From Heterobilharzia americana (Eukaryota > Platyhelminthes > Trematoda > Strigeidida > Schistosomatidae): a DNA stretch of 64,000 nt. A program made the position numbers and the translations under genes. Positions 35,577 to 45,479 of the stretch are shown piece by piece. The stretch covers positions 13,322,515-13,386,514 of the forward strand of contig OX104131.1 in assembly GCA_944470555.2 (NCBI GenBank), written 5' to 3'. The notes beneath the pieces are model-generated. The model saw nothing but the letters and a program-made list of their open reading frames with translations, was not told the origin of the DNA and searched no databases. How positions within the stretch are numbered: the first letter of the stretch is position 1; the number at the start of each line of letters is the position of its first letter.

Positions 35577-35835
35577 ATATTCATCACGGACTGACTTTAG
35601 TTGGAGAAACATTGAAGACCTGACAGCACTGGACAACTGTTTCATCCTAGTATGGGACTCAGCAGCAATGCGCATCTATGACTCCGCGCTGCAAGAGATC
35701 GAACCCAGTTCTCGTTGGAACTAACAGGTTCACATTTCCCACTTCTGTCCCTTCACGAAATGGTGTGACCTACATCCAGTGCCATCTAACTTCCGACGTG
35801 TTTTGCATCAGTGGTCACGAATTCTTATTAGAACT
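35577..35835 (-). mobile_element. SM-alpha-type SINE with hammerhead-like region, copy 1
   Basis: On the minus strand the element has a tRNA-derived head with a GATCGAACCC-type B box (plus-strand 35697-35706), then a hammerhead-like segment, then the tail that reads TCATCACGGACTGACTTTAG on the plus strand. The layout matches the SM-alpha repeats of Schistosoma, pol III-promoted SINEs whose transcripts carry a hammerhead ribozyme. Related copies lie at 36345, 37793, 38046 and 53135. Confidence 0.75.
35625..35675 (-). ncRNA. Hammerhead ribozyme remnant, one core substitution
   Basis: On the minus strand: stem I strand GCATTG, core CTGCTGA (35659-35665), stem II GTCC/GGAT around loop CATACTA, GAAA (35640-35643), mini stem III, site GTC, and stem I partner CAGTGC. 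Against the consensus CUGANGA only the fourth core base is changed (A to C). All other required parts can pair, with one G-U each in stems I and II. Activity is doubtful because that adenine is highly conserved. Confidence 0.6.
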
Positions 35836-36344
35836 TTAGGAATTTTATCTCAAAGTGAGTCACCAATGAGCACTGGATCAATTCCATTTTGAGGTTTGCA
35901 GGGATTAAATAAATCCCAGTAACCTCAAAATTGGAAGCTATTCAACCTACTTCCAAAGAAAATTGTTGGGTAGATTTTTATTACCTGACTTAAAGCAGTT
36001 TGCTTTAAAGTTTAGAATGTTTAACACACAATGAAATTGCACATGCAAAAAAGATTTTACAGAGAATACAGCTTTCCTAAGACTGTACTTAAGTGAATAT
36101 GTTAAGCTGTCCGAGTGAACCATAATGTCTGTGACAACTAAGTGGGTACTGATTCTCAGTGTGATAAGTAGAAACTTATCAATTTCAACAGCGTTTACGA
36201 ATGAACCACAGAATACTTACTGTAATGTTCTTTCGTTATTAATTGTCAAAATTGAATAGATAATTTATACTCACAGAATAGTATACCTGGATCCACAAAA
36301 TGAAGCAAGAGAATGTAAGTGAAGTATATCATTCTTGTCATCAT

Positions 36345-36605
36345 CACAAGTTGACATTCGTTAGAGAACCATTAAAGACCTGGTAGCACTGAGCAACCGT
36401 TTTCTCCTTGTATGCGACTCCTCAGCAATGCGCACCCAGGGATCGAACCCAGGGTGTTCAGATTCTGTGGCCAGCACGTCACCACCATACTGTTGCGTCG
36501 GAATCCAATGGTCTACATTTTCCCACTACTGTCACTTCGTGATGTCATCTGACCTACATTCAATGCTGTTGTTGAGTAACTGCCCTCACGTCCGACATTC
36601 TTAAC
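36345..36605 (-). mobile_element. SM-alpha-type SINE, copy 2
   Basis: On the minus strand a head containing the B box GGGTTCGATCCC (plus-strand 36437-36448) precedes the hammerhead-like segment and the tail. The tRNA-like B box is nearly canonical. The TTTTCCCACTACTGTCAC segment of the leader is shared with copy 1. Confidence 0.75.
36385..36435 (-). ncRNA. Hammerhead ribozyme remnant, intact CUGAGGA core but broken stem II
   Basis: On the minus strand the core CTGAGGA (36419-36425) fits CUGANGA, and stem I GCATTG/CAGTGC pairs over six bases with one G-U. Stem II has decayed: GTCG faces AGGA instead of GTCC/GGAC. The invariant GAAA is blurred into GAGAAAAC. Activity is unlikely. Confidence 0.55.
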
Positions 36606-37792
36606 TCCACTAGTCATGACTTCTCATGGAAAATTAGGGATTAATTTCAAATTGAAGTAAATAAAGTAAAAGGAAACTTCTAAAATGAAATACATGAATG
36701 AAAAGATTCTGACAATATTATGTAAACTTGTCATTAAAAACATTCATAATACAATTATCCTACTGAATTTTTCACAGATAAAACTGCTTTTCAGTGCTTC
36801 ATGTTTTAATTTTCCTCAAATTTCCCTTTTCATAAAGTACTTTTCTTTCGTAAGTTCGGTACGATGCTGTTAAAGTGATTTCATTATGGAAGTGTTATGG
36901 CTACTGGCTGATGAATGTAAATTCTAACTCTTTCAATTAAGCACAGCGGAATGATGACAATCGAAACTCCTGATGTAATGCATTATGCATTGTCTAAACA
37001 GTCCCAAAGAATAATGCACAGCATTTTATCACACGATAGTCATCAGAGAAAACCAAGGGGATATATAACACTTCATTGACAGTATTTCTTCAATACTCAG
37101 TTTTCATCTAGAAATAACAAGTCAGTGTTCAAAGTGTACCTAATTTTCTGCTAATATCTGACTGCAGTATGCAAAAAGGTATTCATCCTAGTGAATATCC
37201 AGTAGTTACTACATCATCATTTTTCCGTTTCATGTCGTCCAAAAAATTAAAGAACCGATGGACGGATCATTCTACAAGCGATTTATCAAGAGACACATAA
37301 CTTGACATAAAGGTGAAACAACAAAAATTAGTCATGTACTTATTCTTTGAATTCTGTGGAACATCTCAATTGTCTGCATTATTTCTACCTTCCATGTATC
37401 ACATCACATTGAAAGTCTCGATTCAATTCGAATATTTAGAAAAAGGTTTTATTATTGAACAATCTATCCTAGTTGGGTACTCACTCCTTCATTTAAAAAC
37501 AAATCGTGGTATCAAATATTGGTATTAGAGTTTTAAATAGATAGTAAAACAGTTTCTTGTCCAATAAATTCCTATTAGGTGGGTTCGAAGGTCACCATTC
37601 ATCACACTCTAAGTTGCATCATCAATCTGGTAGACTTGGTAACTGGTACTCAATTATGCTACAGCATTTGTATTTGTCACTACAATATTGAGACAATGAA
37701 TGTTCAGTACTAACTTCTCATCGTTACATGGAACTGAAAACATATTCAATTCATTTTGAGATGAATGGAGATTTTTTATTTTAGAAGTAGCA

Positions 37793-38045
37793 TTCATCAT
37801 GGACTAACATCAGTTGGGGAACCATTGAGAACCTGGGAGCACTGGACAGCTGTTTCGTCATAGTATGGGACTCCACAACGGTACGCACCCATGACCCGGC
37901 TAGAGACCGAACTCAGGATCTCCAGCTTTCATGACAAACGCGTTAACCATTCAGCCACTGAGTCGGTTTCCAGTGGTTCACGATTTCCAACTTCTAGTGA
38001 GAAGCCGTGACCTGTGAAGTCAACCAGTTGCAAGTGAAGTGGATG
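37793..38045 (-). mobile_element. SM-alpha-type SINE, copy 3, left half of a head-to-head pair
   Basis: On the minus strand the tRNA-like part contains ACTCAGTGGCTGAATGGTTA (plus 37951-37970), a good A box, then the hammerhead-like segment and a tail. Its core, TTGTGGA (37872-37878 on the plus strand as TCCACAA), has lost two required bases, so the ribozyme is dead. The head abuts the head of copy 4. Confidence 0.8.
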
Positions 38046-38305
38046 CTAACTGAAGACCTTGGGTGATAGTCGCCCTATGTCGTGGATTGACAGGAGTTGG
38101 AAATTGTGAACTAATGGAAACCGGCCCAGTGGCTGAATGGTTAACGCGTTCGCCGTAAGACCTGAGGATCCTGAGTCCGATCCCTATCCGGATCATGGGT
38201 GCGTACAGTTGAGGAGTCCTATACTTGGACGAAACAGCTGTCCAGTGCTCCCTGGTTCTCAGTGGTTCCCCAACTGAAGTCAGTCCATGATGAATACTAC
38301 ATTTA
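38046..38305 (+). mobile_element. SM-alpha-type SINE, copy 4, right half of a head-to-head pair
   Basis: A pol III A box TGGCTGAATGGTTAACGCG lies at 38130-38148 and a B box GAGTCCGATCCC at 38173-38184. The hammerhead-like segment follows at about 38200-38250, and the tail ends near TCAGTCCATGATGAATAC. Shared leader sequence (TTGGAAATTGTGAACTAATGG on this strand) is present in inverted form in copy 3. The two copies form an imperfect palindrome of about 510 bp. Confidence 0.82.
38200..38250 (+). ncRNA. Hammerhead ribozyme remnant, single C-to-T core change
   Basis: Core TTGAGGA (38209-38215) is CUGANGA with its first C replaced by T. Stem II GTCC/GGAC and GAAA (38231-38234) are intact. Mini stem III CAG/CTG leads to the GTC site, with predicted cleavage after 38242. 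Stem I pairs except at one position. That cytosine is essential in characterised hammerheads, so this copy is probably inactive despite otherwise good structure. Confidence 0.65.
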
Positions 38306-38790
38306 ATTCAGTTAAAATATTTACATTTACTTTCTTGTTGTGTATTTTGTTAATTAAAATGTAACCGAAGTCAATATTATCAATTTCCAGATTTCTCAAA
38401 AAATGAAACCAAGCCATCAAGAAACTTCAACTAAATGGTGTTCATCTCATTATGTATGGCAGTAGTAATTACTTAAACAAACAATCATCCAGTTGGTGTT
38501 CCTATCATTAAACGTTTTTGTCACACACAAATACATGTCACTTGAAATGATATTCTTTTTATAATTTCCAAGTATGAATTATTTATGGGATCAAGTAGTG
38601 TGAGAAGTTTTCTCCATTCAGAGAGACATTTCTATGGAATAGATGGTGAAACATTCGAAAGACATGTGGAATAGTGAGTATCCTACCGCCTCCTTACTGG
38701 ACAGTGTTGAACGATTTTAAGTTAGATTATGTTCCGGATACAGTAGAACTCTGACCCTTATGGTCAGTATCTGGCATCAGATTAATGACA
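38306..38790. other. No feature recognised between the SINE pair and the PLE
   Basis: AT-rich spacer with no credible frame. Confidence 0.4.
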
Positions 38791-38800
38791 AAGTTACAAA
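38791..38800. repeat. Candidate left target-site duplication of the PLE
   Basis: AAGTTACAAA recurs at 41380-41389, directly outside the right arm. At ten bases it is suggestive, not proof. Accepting it assigns a 30-bp left extension (38801-38830) to the element that the right arm lacks. Confidence 0.55.
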
Positions 38801-38830
38801 TCTGAAACAATTGGTCCCTTTAATAAATTT

Positions 38831-39316
38831 CGATAACGCTATTAGAAGACGAAGATTATCTGAAAAATGTGATGTATTTGCGCAATACATTTCGAACAAT
38901 CTGATCACACATTCACTTGTCAAGTCAATTTATATATGAAAATTAAAGGTCAAATATAGTGAATATGAAAAGGTTGTGACACTAGTCTTGGTAACATAAT
39001 CAGATAAGGGTTACCAAGGTAAATTAAGTGAAACAACAAACTGTTTTTGTACACACAGCGGGGATTAAGTTTACGAATGGCTAACGCTTCGGCAAACTTC
39101 AGTATGCGCCCCTGATTATTCCTGTATATTATCCTAAACGCTGTTTTCGTATTAACCCTGTGATTCATTTCAATAATATGTTTTGCTATAGATGACGATG
39201 GATGTCTGTCACCTGCACTTATCAAAGTTTGTGTGTTAAACTGTTTTTCTAGCCATTTGGGGATGTGTTCACCCACCCTAGTCTGCATTGAACGATTACT
39301 CCTCCCGATGTATGTG
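38831..39316 (-). repeat. Left inverted arm (pseudo-LTR) of the PLE
   Basis: Reverse complement of 40892-41378. The deletion is in the G run near 39060 (GCGGGGATT here, five Gs in the partner) and the substitution is near 39134. The inner edge at 39316 is followed by the 12-base stretch CATGGGCATCGA and then TGCCCAC, which again matches the partner. Confidence 0.92.
38950..39288 (-). pseudogene. Antisense partial copy of the PLE GIY-YIG endonuclease
   Basis: This 112-codon frame repeats the last part of the PLE protein: MQTRVGEHIPKWL onward through IAKHIIEMNH, and FAEALAIRKLNP with its catalytic-type Glu. After LNP a one-base deletion diverts the frame to an unrelated tail. It is part of the left arm and not a separate gene. 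It lacks the VYQF/TYIG start of the nuclease fold, which lies just before this Met. Confidence 0.85.
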
Positions 39317-41198
39317 CATGGGCATCGATGCCCACTTCGAAAATTTATATGATCAGTTTACTTCTCTAGTCCCTACCTCTTCGGACAACCAGAGTTGGTT
39401 GAAGGCTAAACTAGTTGATATAGCCCATCAATTCCATAACCCAGGTCCGAAACAGAGATGCATTTTAACTACGCAACACTTCAAGTCCCTGAAAAACTTA
39501 CAGAGGAATCCTGATGTGATAATTCTTAAGCCTGATAAAGGATCAGGTGTTGTGTTGATGGACAAAGCAGACTACAAAAATAAAATGTTGTCTATTCTTT
39601 GTGACAAAAGTAAATTCTTGGCAGATGTTCCATCAGAGGATATAAGAAAATTAGAAAGAAAAGTAACAACTAGTCTAGTTAAACTCCTTAACACGGATGT
39701 CATTGCTAAAGCGGAGTTTAATTCCTTGAAACCCATGGGATCTAATTTCCCAAATCTATATGGACTTCCAAAAATTCACAAAATTGATAATCCACTACGC
39801 CCAATATTGTCAATGTGTCAGTCTCCCACACACAAATTGGCGAGGTGGTTAGCCGAATTACTGAGCCCGATTCGTAATGATTTATGTAAGTATTCACTGA
39901 AAGATACGTTTGAACTTGTTGATTATCTTACTGATTTGAATATTAAAAATAAGAAAATGTATTCTTTTGATGTTAACTCTCTGTTTACAAATGTGCCTCT
40001 AACGAAGACAATTAATATTCTTTGTGACCACATATCTTCGAATTATCCTTCTTTCCCTATTCCTTCAACTTATTTGAAAGAACTGCTTTTATTATGTACT
40101 GATAAGGTTCATTTCACTTTCGAAGGTGAACACTTTCGGCAAATTGATGGTGTAGCCATGGGGAGTCCATTAGGACCGTTATTAGCTGACGTATATATGT
40201 CACATACTGAACTAATGGCCCAAGATTTAATCACCAATGTCACACTTTATAGAAGGTATGTGGATGATATCCTTGTAATATGTGACACAGATGAGGATGC
40301 CAAGAGGTTATTAAAAAGGCTTAATACCGTACAAGATCATATCAGTCTGACATGTGAGGAAGAAAAAGATCATCAACTTGCATTTCTTGATATACTCTTG
40401 TGCCGGAGGGAAGATGGATCTATAAAACGATCAATATATAGGAAGTCTACTTGGACAGGACAGTATTTGAATTTTCATAGTTTTTGTCCGATGAAATATA
40501 AGAGAGGCTTGGTAAGATGCTTGTTCAATAGAATCCAACGTATTTGTACATCTGATACGATGGATGATGAGAATAAGTTTCTGACAGACACTCTAGTGGA
40601 AAACGGTTATCCATTACAGTTTGTCAACCATTGTAAAAAGCAGTTGACCCCAAAGCCTACAGTTTCCTCGGTCCCGAAGAAAAGCATATTTCTTAAAGTA
40701 CCATACAGAGGGGAAACAAGTAGTATGATATTGAAGCAGAGATTAAAATCTGTTATCAGTAAAACATACTATGCAGCTCAGCTTATAATTGTTGAGACGA
40801 CAAAACACCTGCTTCACCACAAACCTCAACCTCGCACAAATGATTACATCACATCCAACTGCGTTTACCAATTTACATGTATGTGTGGGCACACATACAT
40901 CGGGAGGAGTAATCGTTCAATGCAGACTAGGGTGGGTGAACACATCCCCAAATGGCTAGAAAAACAGTTTAACACACAAACTTTGATAAGTGCAGGTGAC
41001 AGACATCCATCGTCATCTATAGCAAAACATATTATTGAAATGAATCACAGGGTTAATACGAAAACAGCGTTTAAGATAATATACAGGAATAATCAGGGGC
41101 GCATACTGAAGTTTGCCGAAGCGTTAGCCATTCGTAAACTTAATCCCCCGCTGTGTGTACAAAAACAGTTTGTTGTTTCACTTAATTTACCTTGGTAA
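39288..41198 (+). CDS. PLE reverse transcriptase fused to GIY-YIG endonuclease, 636 codons, no internal stop
   Basis: The RT domain carries the PLE blocks KPDKGSG (81-87), YGLPKIHK (158-165), motif A SFDVNSLFTNVPL (226-238), motif B GVAMGSPLGPLLAD (288-301), catalytic YVDD (324-327), LAFLD (364-368) and YRKSTWTGQYLNFHS (384-398). The C-terminal GIY-YIG nuclease has VYQF (526-529), a CMC pair (531-533), TYIG (536-539), the conserved Arg in TRVGEH (548), IAKHIIEMNH (578-587) and Glu611 in FAEALAIRKLNP. The protein would nick target DNA and copy the element RNA there. Residues 1-10 come from the inverted left arm, and the N-terminal region of a full PLE protein is missing, so the natural start is lost. 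All catalytic motifs are intact, hence the CDS label, but expression and activity are unproven. Confidence 0.9.
   Translation: MNDYSSRCMCMGIDAHFENLYDQFTSLVPTSSDNQSWLKAKLVDIAHQFHNPGPKQRCILTTQHFKSLKNLQRNPDVIILKPDKGSGVVLMDKADYKNKMLSILCDKSKFLADVPSEDIRKLERKVTTSLVKLLNTDVIAKAEFNSLKPMGSNFPNLYGLPKIHKIDNPLRPILSMCQSPTHKLARWLAELLSPIRNDLCKYSLKDTFELVDYLTDLNIKNKKMYSFDVNSLFTNVPLTKTINILCDHISSNYPSFPIPSTYLKELLLLCTDKVHFTFEGEHFRQIDGVAMGSPLGPLLADVYMSHTELMAQDLITNVTLYRRYVDDILVICDTDEDAKRLLKRLNTVQDHISLTCEEEKDHQLAFLDILLCRREDGSIKRSIYRKSTWTGQYLNFHSFCPMKYKRGLVRCLFNRIQRICTSDTMDDENKFLTDTLVENGYPLQFVNHCKKQLTPKPTVSSVPKKSIFLKVPYRGETSSMILKQRLKSVISKTYYAAQLIIVETTKHLLHHKPQPRTNDYITSNCVYQFTCMCGHTYIGRSNRSMQTRVGEHIPKWLEKQFNTQTLISAGDRHPSSSIAKHIIEMNHRVNTKTAFKIIYRNNQGRILKFAEALAIRKLNPPLCVQKQFVVSLNLPW
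39319..39334. repeat. 16-bp perfect palindrome at the arm/body junction
   Basis: TGGGCATCGATGCCCA is its own reverse complement and sits within three bases of the inner edge of the left arm. The right-arm counterpart has only one half (TGGGCA), so the palindrome was created at the junction. Confidence 0.85.
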
Positions 41199-41378
41199 TC
41201 CTTATCTGATTATGTTACCAAGACTAGTGTCACAACCTTTTCATATTCACTATATTTGACCTTTAATTTTCATATATAAATTGACTTGACAAGTAAATGT
41301 GTGATCAGATTGTTCGAAATGTATTGCGCAAATACATCACATTTTTCAGATAATCTTCGTCTTCTAATAGCGTTATCG
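40892..41378 (+). repeat. Right arm of the PLE (C-terminal coding region and 3' UTR)
   Basis: Sense partner of 38831-39316. It holds codons from the TYIG region to the stop at 41196-41198, plus about 180 bp of 3' UTR ending CTAATAGCGTTATCG. Confidence 0.92.
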
Positions 41379-41379
41379 G

Positions 41380-41389
41380 AAGTTACAAA
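41380..41389. repeat. Candidate right target-site duplication of the PLE
   Basis: AAGTTACAAA, identical to 38791-38800. Confidence 0.55.
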
Positions 41390-43354
41390 CCGTTAAGTTT
41401 TGAAATATGACCAGTGGCAACTTTCTCAGTTTAAGGAGTTCCATTTGCTCAGCTTTCATGAGATTCTCACGTGCTGTCTAGGGGACACCTGGCGTTTAGA
41501 AAAGATCCAATTTTCTGTGCTTCAAATGCAAGGGGACTTCTTTCTCGCTTGTAAAACGAAGGTGGTGTATTTTTGTGAATGTATTTGATGTTTTTTAAAA
41601 GCAGATTGTAAGTACAGCGGCATACCTTGGTTCAGAGGTGCAAGTTTGCTGTTAGGTGTACACTGAGAAGTTTAACAGCGGTAGCTTATCACAAACGCAC
41701 AATCGAATCTTTCCTTGCATCGAAGGAATAAGTCGGAGTTGGACTGGAAGAAAGGCTGTTCTCAACTAACGGGGTGAGTAGTATTTCAGAGTTCATGCCT
41801 AGGAGTTTTTTTTTAACTGTAGATGCAAAGCGACCAGGGTTTTAGGATCCGCAGGTGTATTTGGTTTGGCTGATTTCAGTTTCATGGTTTCATACTGCTG
41901 CTTTCGGGATAATTGGTTCCAATCGGGATATCTTTTCCGGAGTATTCTGTTGTTCAGTAATAAAATAAGGATTGCGGATATGAAGGACTCTATGAAAAAT
42001 GGAATGGATTAGATTCCGCTGATATCTAGAAACACCCAGCTATAGACACTCATGAGCTGCCTGTTTCACACGAGTTTTTCAAGGATGTCTCTTTTCAGTG
42101 TTCTAGTATCTTAGGTTTCAGACTACGCCGGTTGAAATTCATCGCAGTTTTAATTAGGATTGTAAAGACAAGCGTAAACTATTTTTAACACATTAGTGGA
42201 TTTCTTGAAACATTTTTTTACCCTGTCAAAGCAGATACTTGAATGACTATGTGGAAGACGAAATGGTAGGCTGGATATAACATTGCAGCAAAATAGCTAT
42301 ACAATAAACTTCAAAACGAAATACATATTGAGACCTAGAGAGAATATGAAGATGAAGAGCTTTATATCTTAGAAGAATTTTCAAAAATGATATTACCTCA
42401 GATATAATAAATTGCAAAACAAATGGATTTGTTGAAAGATCATTCAGTGTCCTAAAATTGGAGGTCACATTCATAACCAAGCCACTTCTGAAACCACAGT
42501 ACAAGTATCAGTTATCAGTAATGCTACTTCAGTATATGTTTAGTTGTTCAACTGCTTCTGTAGAAACACTAACATAAACCGTACCTAGAGGGCTTTATCC
42601 ATGTACACTACTGAAACTGTGTCAGATTGATTATGGAAAACAATTAAAAAATGCATAAATAGTTTAGTTCTTTTGTATTTTAGGGATACTGTAGGCCTCA
42701 AGCATAGTCCAGATAAGTGTGCATAAGTAGATCATTACCACCAGATTTCAACTCTTCTGATCAAATTGATTTTATTGTACGGCTAACTACAGACTGATTA
42801 CTATTCCAGTTGGGAAAAGTTTAGATCCATTCGGTGTGATCTCCGCTTACCCATAATACTTATAGTCAGAATGATGAAATGCATTCACTATATGACTTGC
42901 ATTGGGTATTGTATTTCAGTTATTCACTTAGATTTAGAAGTGTAAAGCATGAAGAGAAGGTAATTGGGAACAAGTATCTCCTAAAAATTATTCTTGTCCT
43001 TAGTATTTCTACAGGAAATTTTCCCCTTTGTGTACAGATTTCATCAATGGAAATAAATCAAAAGTTCGTCAGTCCAGTAATCATTCTATGCATCCATCTT
43101 CTCTATCAGAACACAAACTAGTACCCTTCAGTGACAGAGGAGTCAGTCTATAGCTTAAGAGTACCGACTAATAAATAGTAATTATATACAGGCATTAAAA
43201 TATTATACCGTACATACTACATTACAGTTATCATACACCATGATGCTATTTCGGTTCAGTCAAGAGACGAAATGAATTATCAAACGAGAAGACTGTTTGG
43301 AAACAATCTAATTTCAACGAAACATTTCATCGTCAAACCTTGTAGGTAATAGTT
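41390..43354. other. No gene recognised
   Basis: Frames at 41400-41588, 42247-42504 (-) and 42879-43121 are short and unassigned. No element was identified. Confidence 0.4.
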
Positions 43355-43565
43355 GTCATCAGGATGAAATTTGTGGTTTTAATAGTAGAAGGTTTTAATG
43401 TGTGAATGATTCCGGTTTGTCTAGTCAAGCAAAGTATGATGTCAACAATAAAACGAAATCCTAGGCAAAACAAATCATTGAATATAATTGTCATGACAAT
43501 GAAATGCATCATATCAAAAGGTTTCTTCATGAAAACAAAACTAAAAGGAGACAAGATTAAAACAA
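43355..43565. repeat. Unassigned dispersed repeat, copy 1
   Basis: GTCATCAGGATGAAATTTGT and the sequence that follows align, diverged, with 50321-50530: both contain a CATCAGGAT start, a TGTGAATGA block, GT-AGTCAA and an ACAAAAC-rich end. It does not match the LINE, SINE or PLE families described here. Confidence 0.5.
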
Positions 43566-44314
43566 CAGGTGTTATGAAAATAATAATTTCATACGTTTAT
43601 GAAGTTTAACTTTGCGATACTTCACAAGTAAGTGGACGAACTTCAATGGATCCTTTCATGACAGCAATTTAGTGATTGATAATAAAATATAGTAGCGTTA
43701 ATCTAGGAAAAACTAATGAGCTGCATATAGCAAAGAGGTGATCGATACTTCTGCGTCATGTAAATTTCGATTCTCTTGTAAAATTTACCGAATTAGTCTG
43801 AACAAGTAATAAAGTCGTTTTTCAACTGAACTACTTGGTTAGGAATATACCCAAAAATCTAACTGTAGAAATCATAATATTTCTCACAACTTTATACTTT
43901 TTTCAATGTATGAAACGAATTCTAGTCTTTTGAGTACCAAGTAATTCCTGGCATAAGTGACAGTATAGTAATTTATCACGATTAACCATTTGAAGATATG
44001 AGAAGGTATGTGTCACTCAGAGGAACCGTGTTAATAGTGTTGAGTTTGTCTGCTAGGTGGGTAATCGAGACATGTTCGGTGCTTCTCTAGAAGCTACCAC
44101 AATTAGATACTTTGAGAAGACACGACATTTCAAGACTTCAGTTAATTTGTTATCTATGCTACATGATATAAGCCAAATTAAACTGCAAATATTTACCGAC
44201 GAACATAAATTTCTACCGAAACCCAGTTGATCAACTTGTGTCAGATGTTGAACAAAAGGAAACAGGAAATTCCTTATGATTAAAATATTCACAAAATACT
44301 CAACGTCAATTATA
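43566..44314. other. No feature recognised
   Basis: AT-rich; the minus frame 44053-44292 is unassigned. Confidence 0.4.
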
Positions 44315-45347
44315 ATTACTATTATTTATCCCTGGGGTTCCTAGTGGAATATACGGCTTCAGTAGCACTTCACCATTGCACTCTGTTCTCTGAAATCTTT
44401 CAACCTGGCTCTACAACAGCTCATAAACTCTCATTTCCTCCTCTCACGATCTCCTCCATGTCACCATCGCCACCAACGCCCAACTCGACGCTTCCCATCG
44501 GCGTTCCACTCGACAGCCTGGCCTGACACGTGATATCACCAGTCGGCATTCTCAGTGTATGCCCAATCCATCTACACTTCCCTCCAATGCATACTTGTTC
44601 AGCGATAGCTTCTTGCTTCGTTGCTTCGTTGCCAGCCCAGAGTTCCTTCTTGCTTATTCATATTATTCTGGCCATCTGACCTTCGGTAACGAGCCAGCGT
44701 AAGCAGTTGTTGATGAATGTTTGCAGTTTGTTGGAAACGCCTTTCATAACGCGCCAAGTCTCTCAACCATATAGAAGCACTGACTTGACTGACGTTGGTG
44801 TTGAAAATCCTGGTGTTGTTCACGCTTTGTGCTGAGTGGAGTGCAGAAGATCTCCACACTGGTTTCAGGCTAATGAAAGCCCGTGTTGCTTTTCCGATTC
44901 TGACTATGACATCCTCGTCTGTGCCTGTGCCGCCTGTAGTTGGAGCGATGCTGCCTAGGTGGGTGGGTGAAAGAGGCTCCTTCTTTCAAGTTTCTCTCGT
45001 TGATGGAGATTGGAGTTTGTTGTTGTTGGTGGTGGTGTTGGTTGATTGGATGGTTGGTTGGATGGTTGGGTATCTTCATCACGTCTGCCTTCTCTACGTT
45101 CACTTGAGTCCGTTTTCGCTGCCGTGCCTCTTCTGTGAACTTGTTGGTTTTCACCTGTAGATCTCTAAATTTGTGCGACATTGGACACAAGTTATCGGCG
45201 AAATCTAAAACTTCTACGTTCTTTTCCGTGTCCAGCCAGCTTATCTCCCTCTTCGCGCTCCTCACTGTTTGCTGCATGATCCAATCCACTACAATCCGAA
45301 ATATCATGGGTGATAGTAGACAGCCTTGTTTTACTGCTGTATCACTG
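44315..45347 (-). mobile_element. RTE family B, 5'-truncated copy
   Basis: The tail (AATTACTATTATTTATC) lies at about 44312. Minus frame 45307-44870 starts in the FRIVVDWIMQQTVRSAKREI block and includes FADNLCPMSHKFRDLQVKTN; motif C FADD has become FADN, which would kill catalysis. The MKIP position is followed by an expanded NHPTNHPINQHHHQQQQ stretch. Minus frame 44859-44599 covers the later MWRSSALHSAQSVNNTRIFN region. It is close in sequence to 54910-55745. Confidence 0.85.
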
Positions 45348-45479
45348 CATGTTTTAAATAATTTGTTTTATATAGTGGTTGGTCACCAAGGAGTAATCGA
45401 TCTCATGTTGTTTAGTCCTGAGTGCCGACAGAATCCTAGCGTTCAGTTTACAAAATGACCACCATCAATGAATGTAATC

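Larger units (their letters stand above)
38801..41379 (+). mobile_element. Penelope-like element (PLE) with inverted terminal arms and intact coding frame
   Basis: A 2.58-kb element consists of a left inverted arm (38831-39316), a coding body and a right arm (40892-41378). The arms are reverse complements, 486 and 487 bp long. The only differences I see are one base deletion and one substitution in the left arm. The right arm includes the C-terminal coding sequence and the 3' UTR, so the left arm carries an antisense copy of the endonuclease coding region. Inverted or direct partial copies (pseudo-LTRs), sometimes with a short extension at one end, are known for Penelope elements. The body is 5'-truncated relative to full-length PLE proteins. 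I found no hammerhead core in the arms. Confidence 0.88.

Noticed and set aside
38831..41378. A hammerhead ribozyme in the PLE arms, as reported for some Penelope elements
   Set aside because: I looked for CUGANGA followed by GAAA on both strands of the arms and found only partial matches (CTGAAAA, CTGATTA, CTGATCA) without pairing stems.
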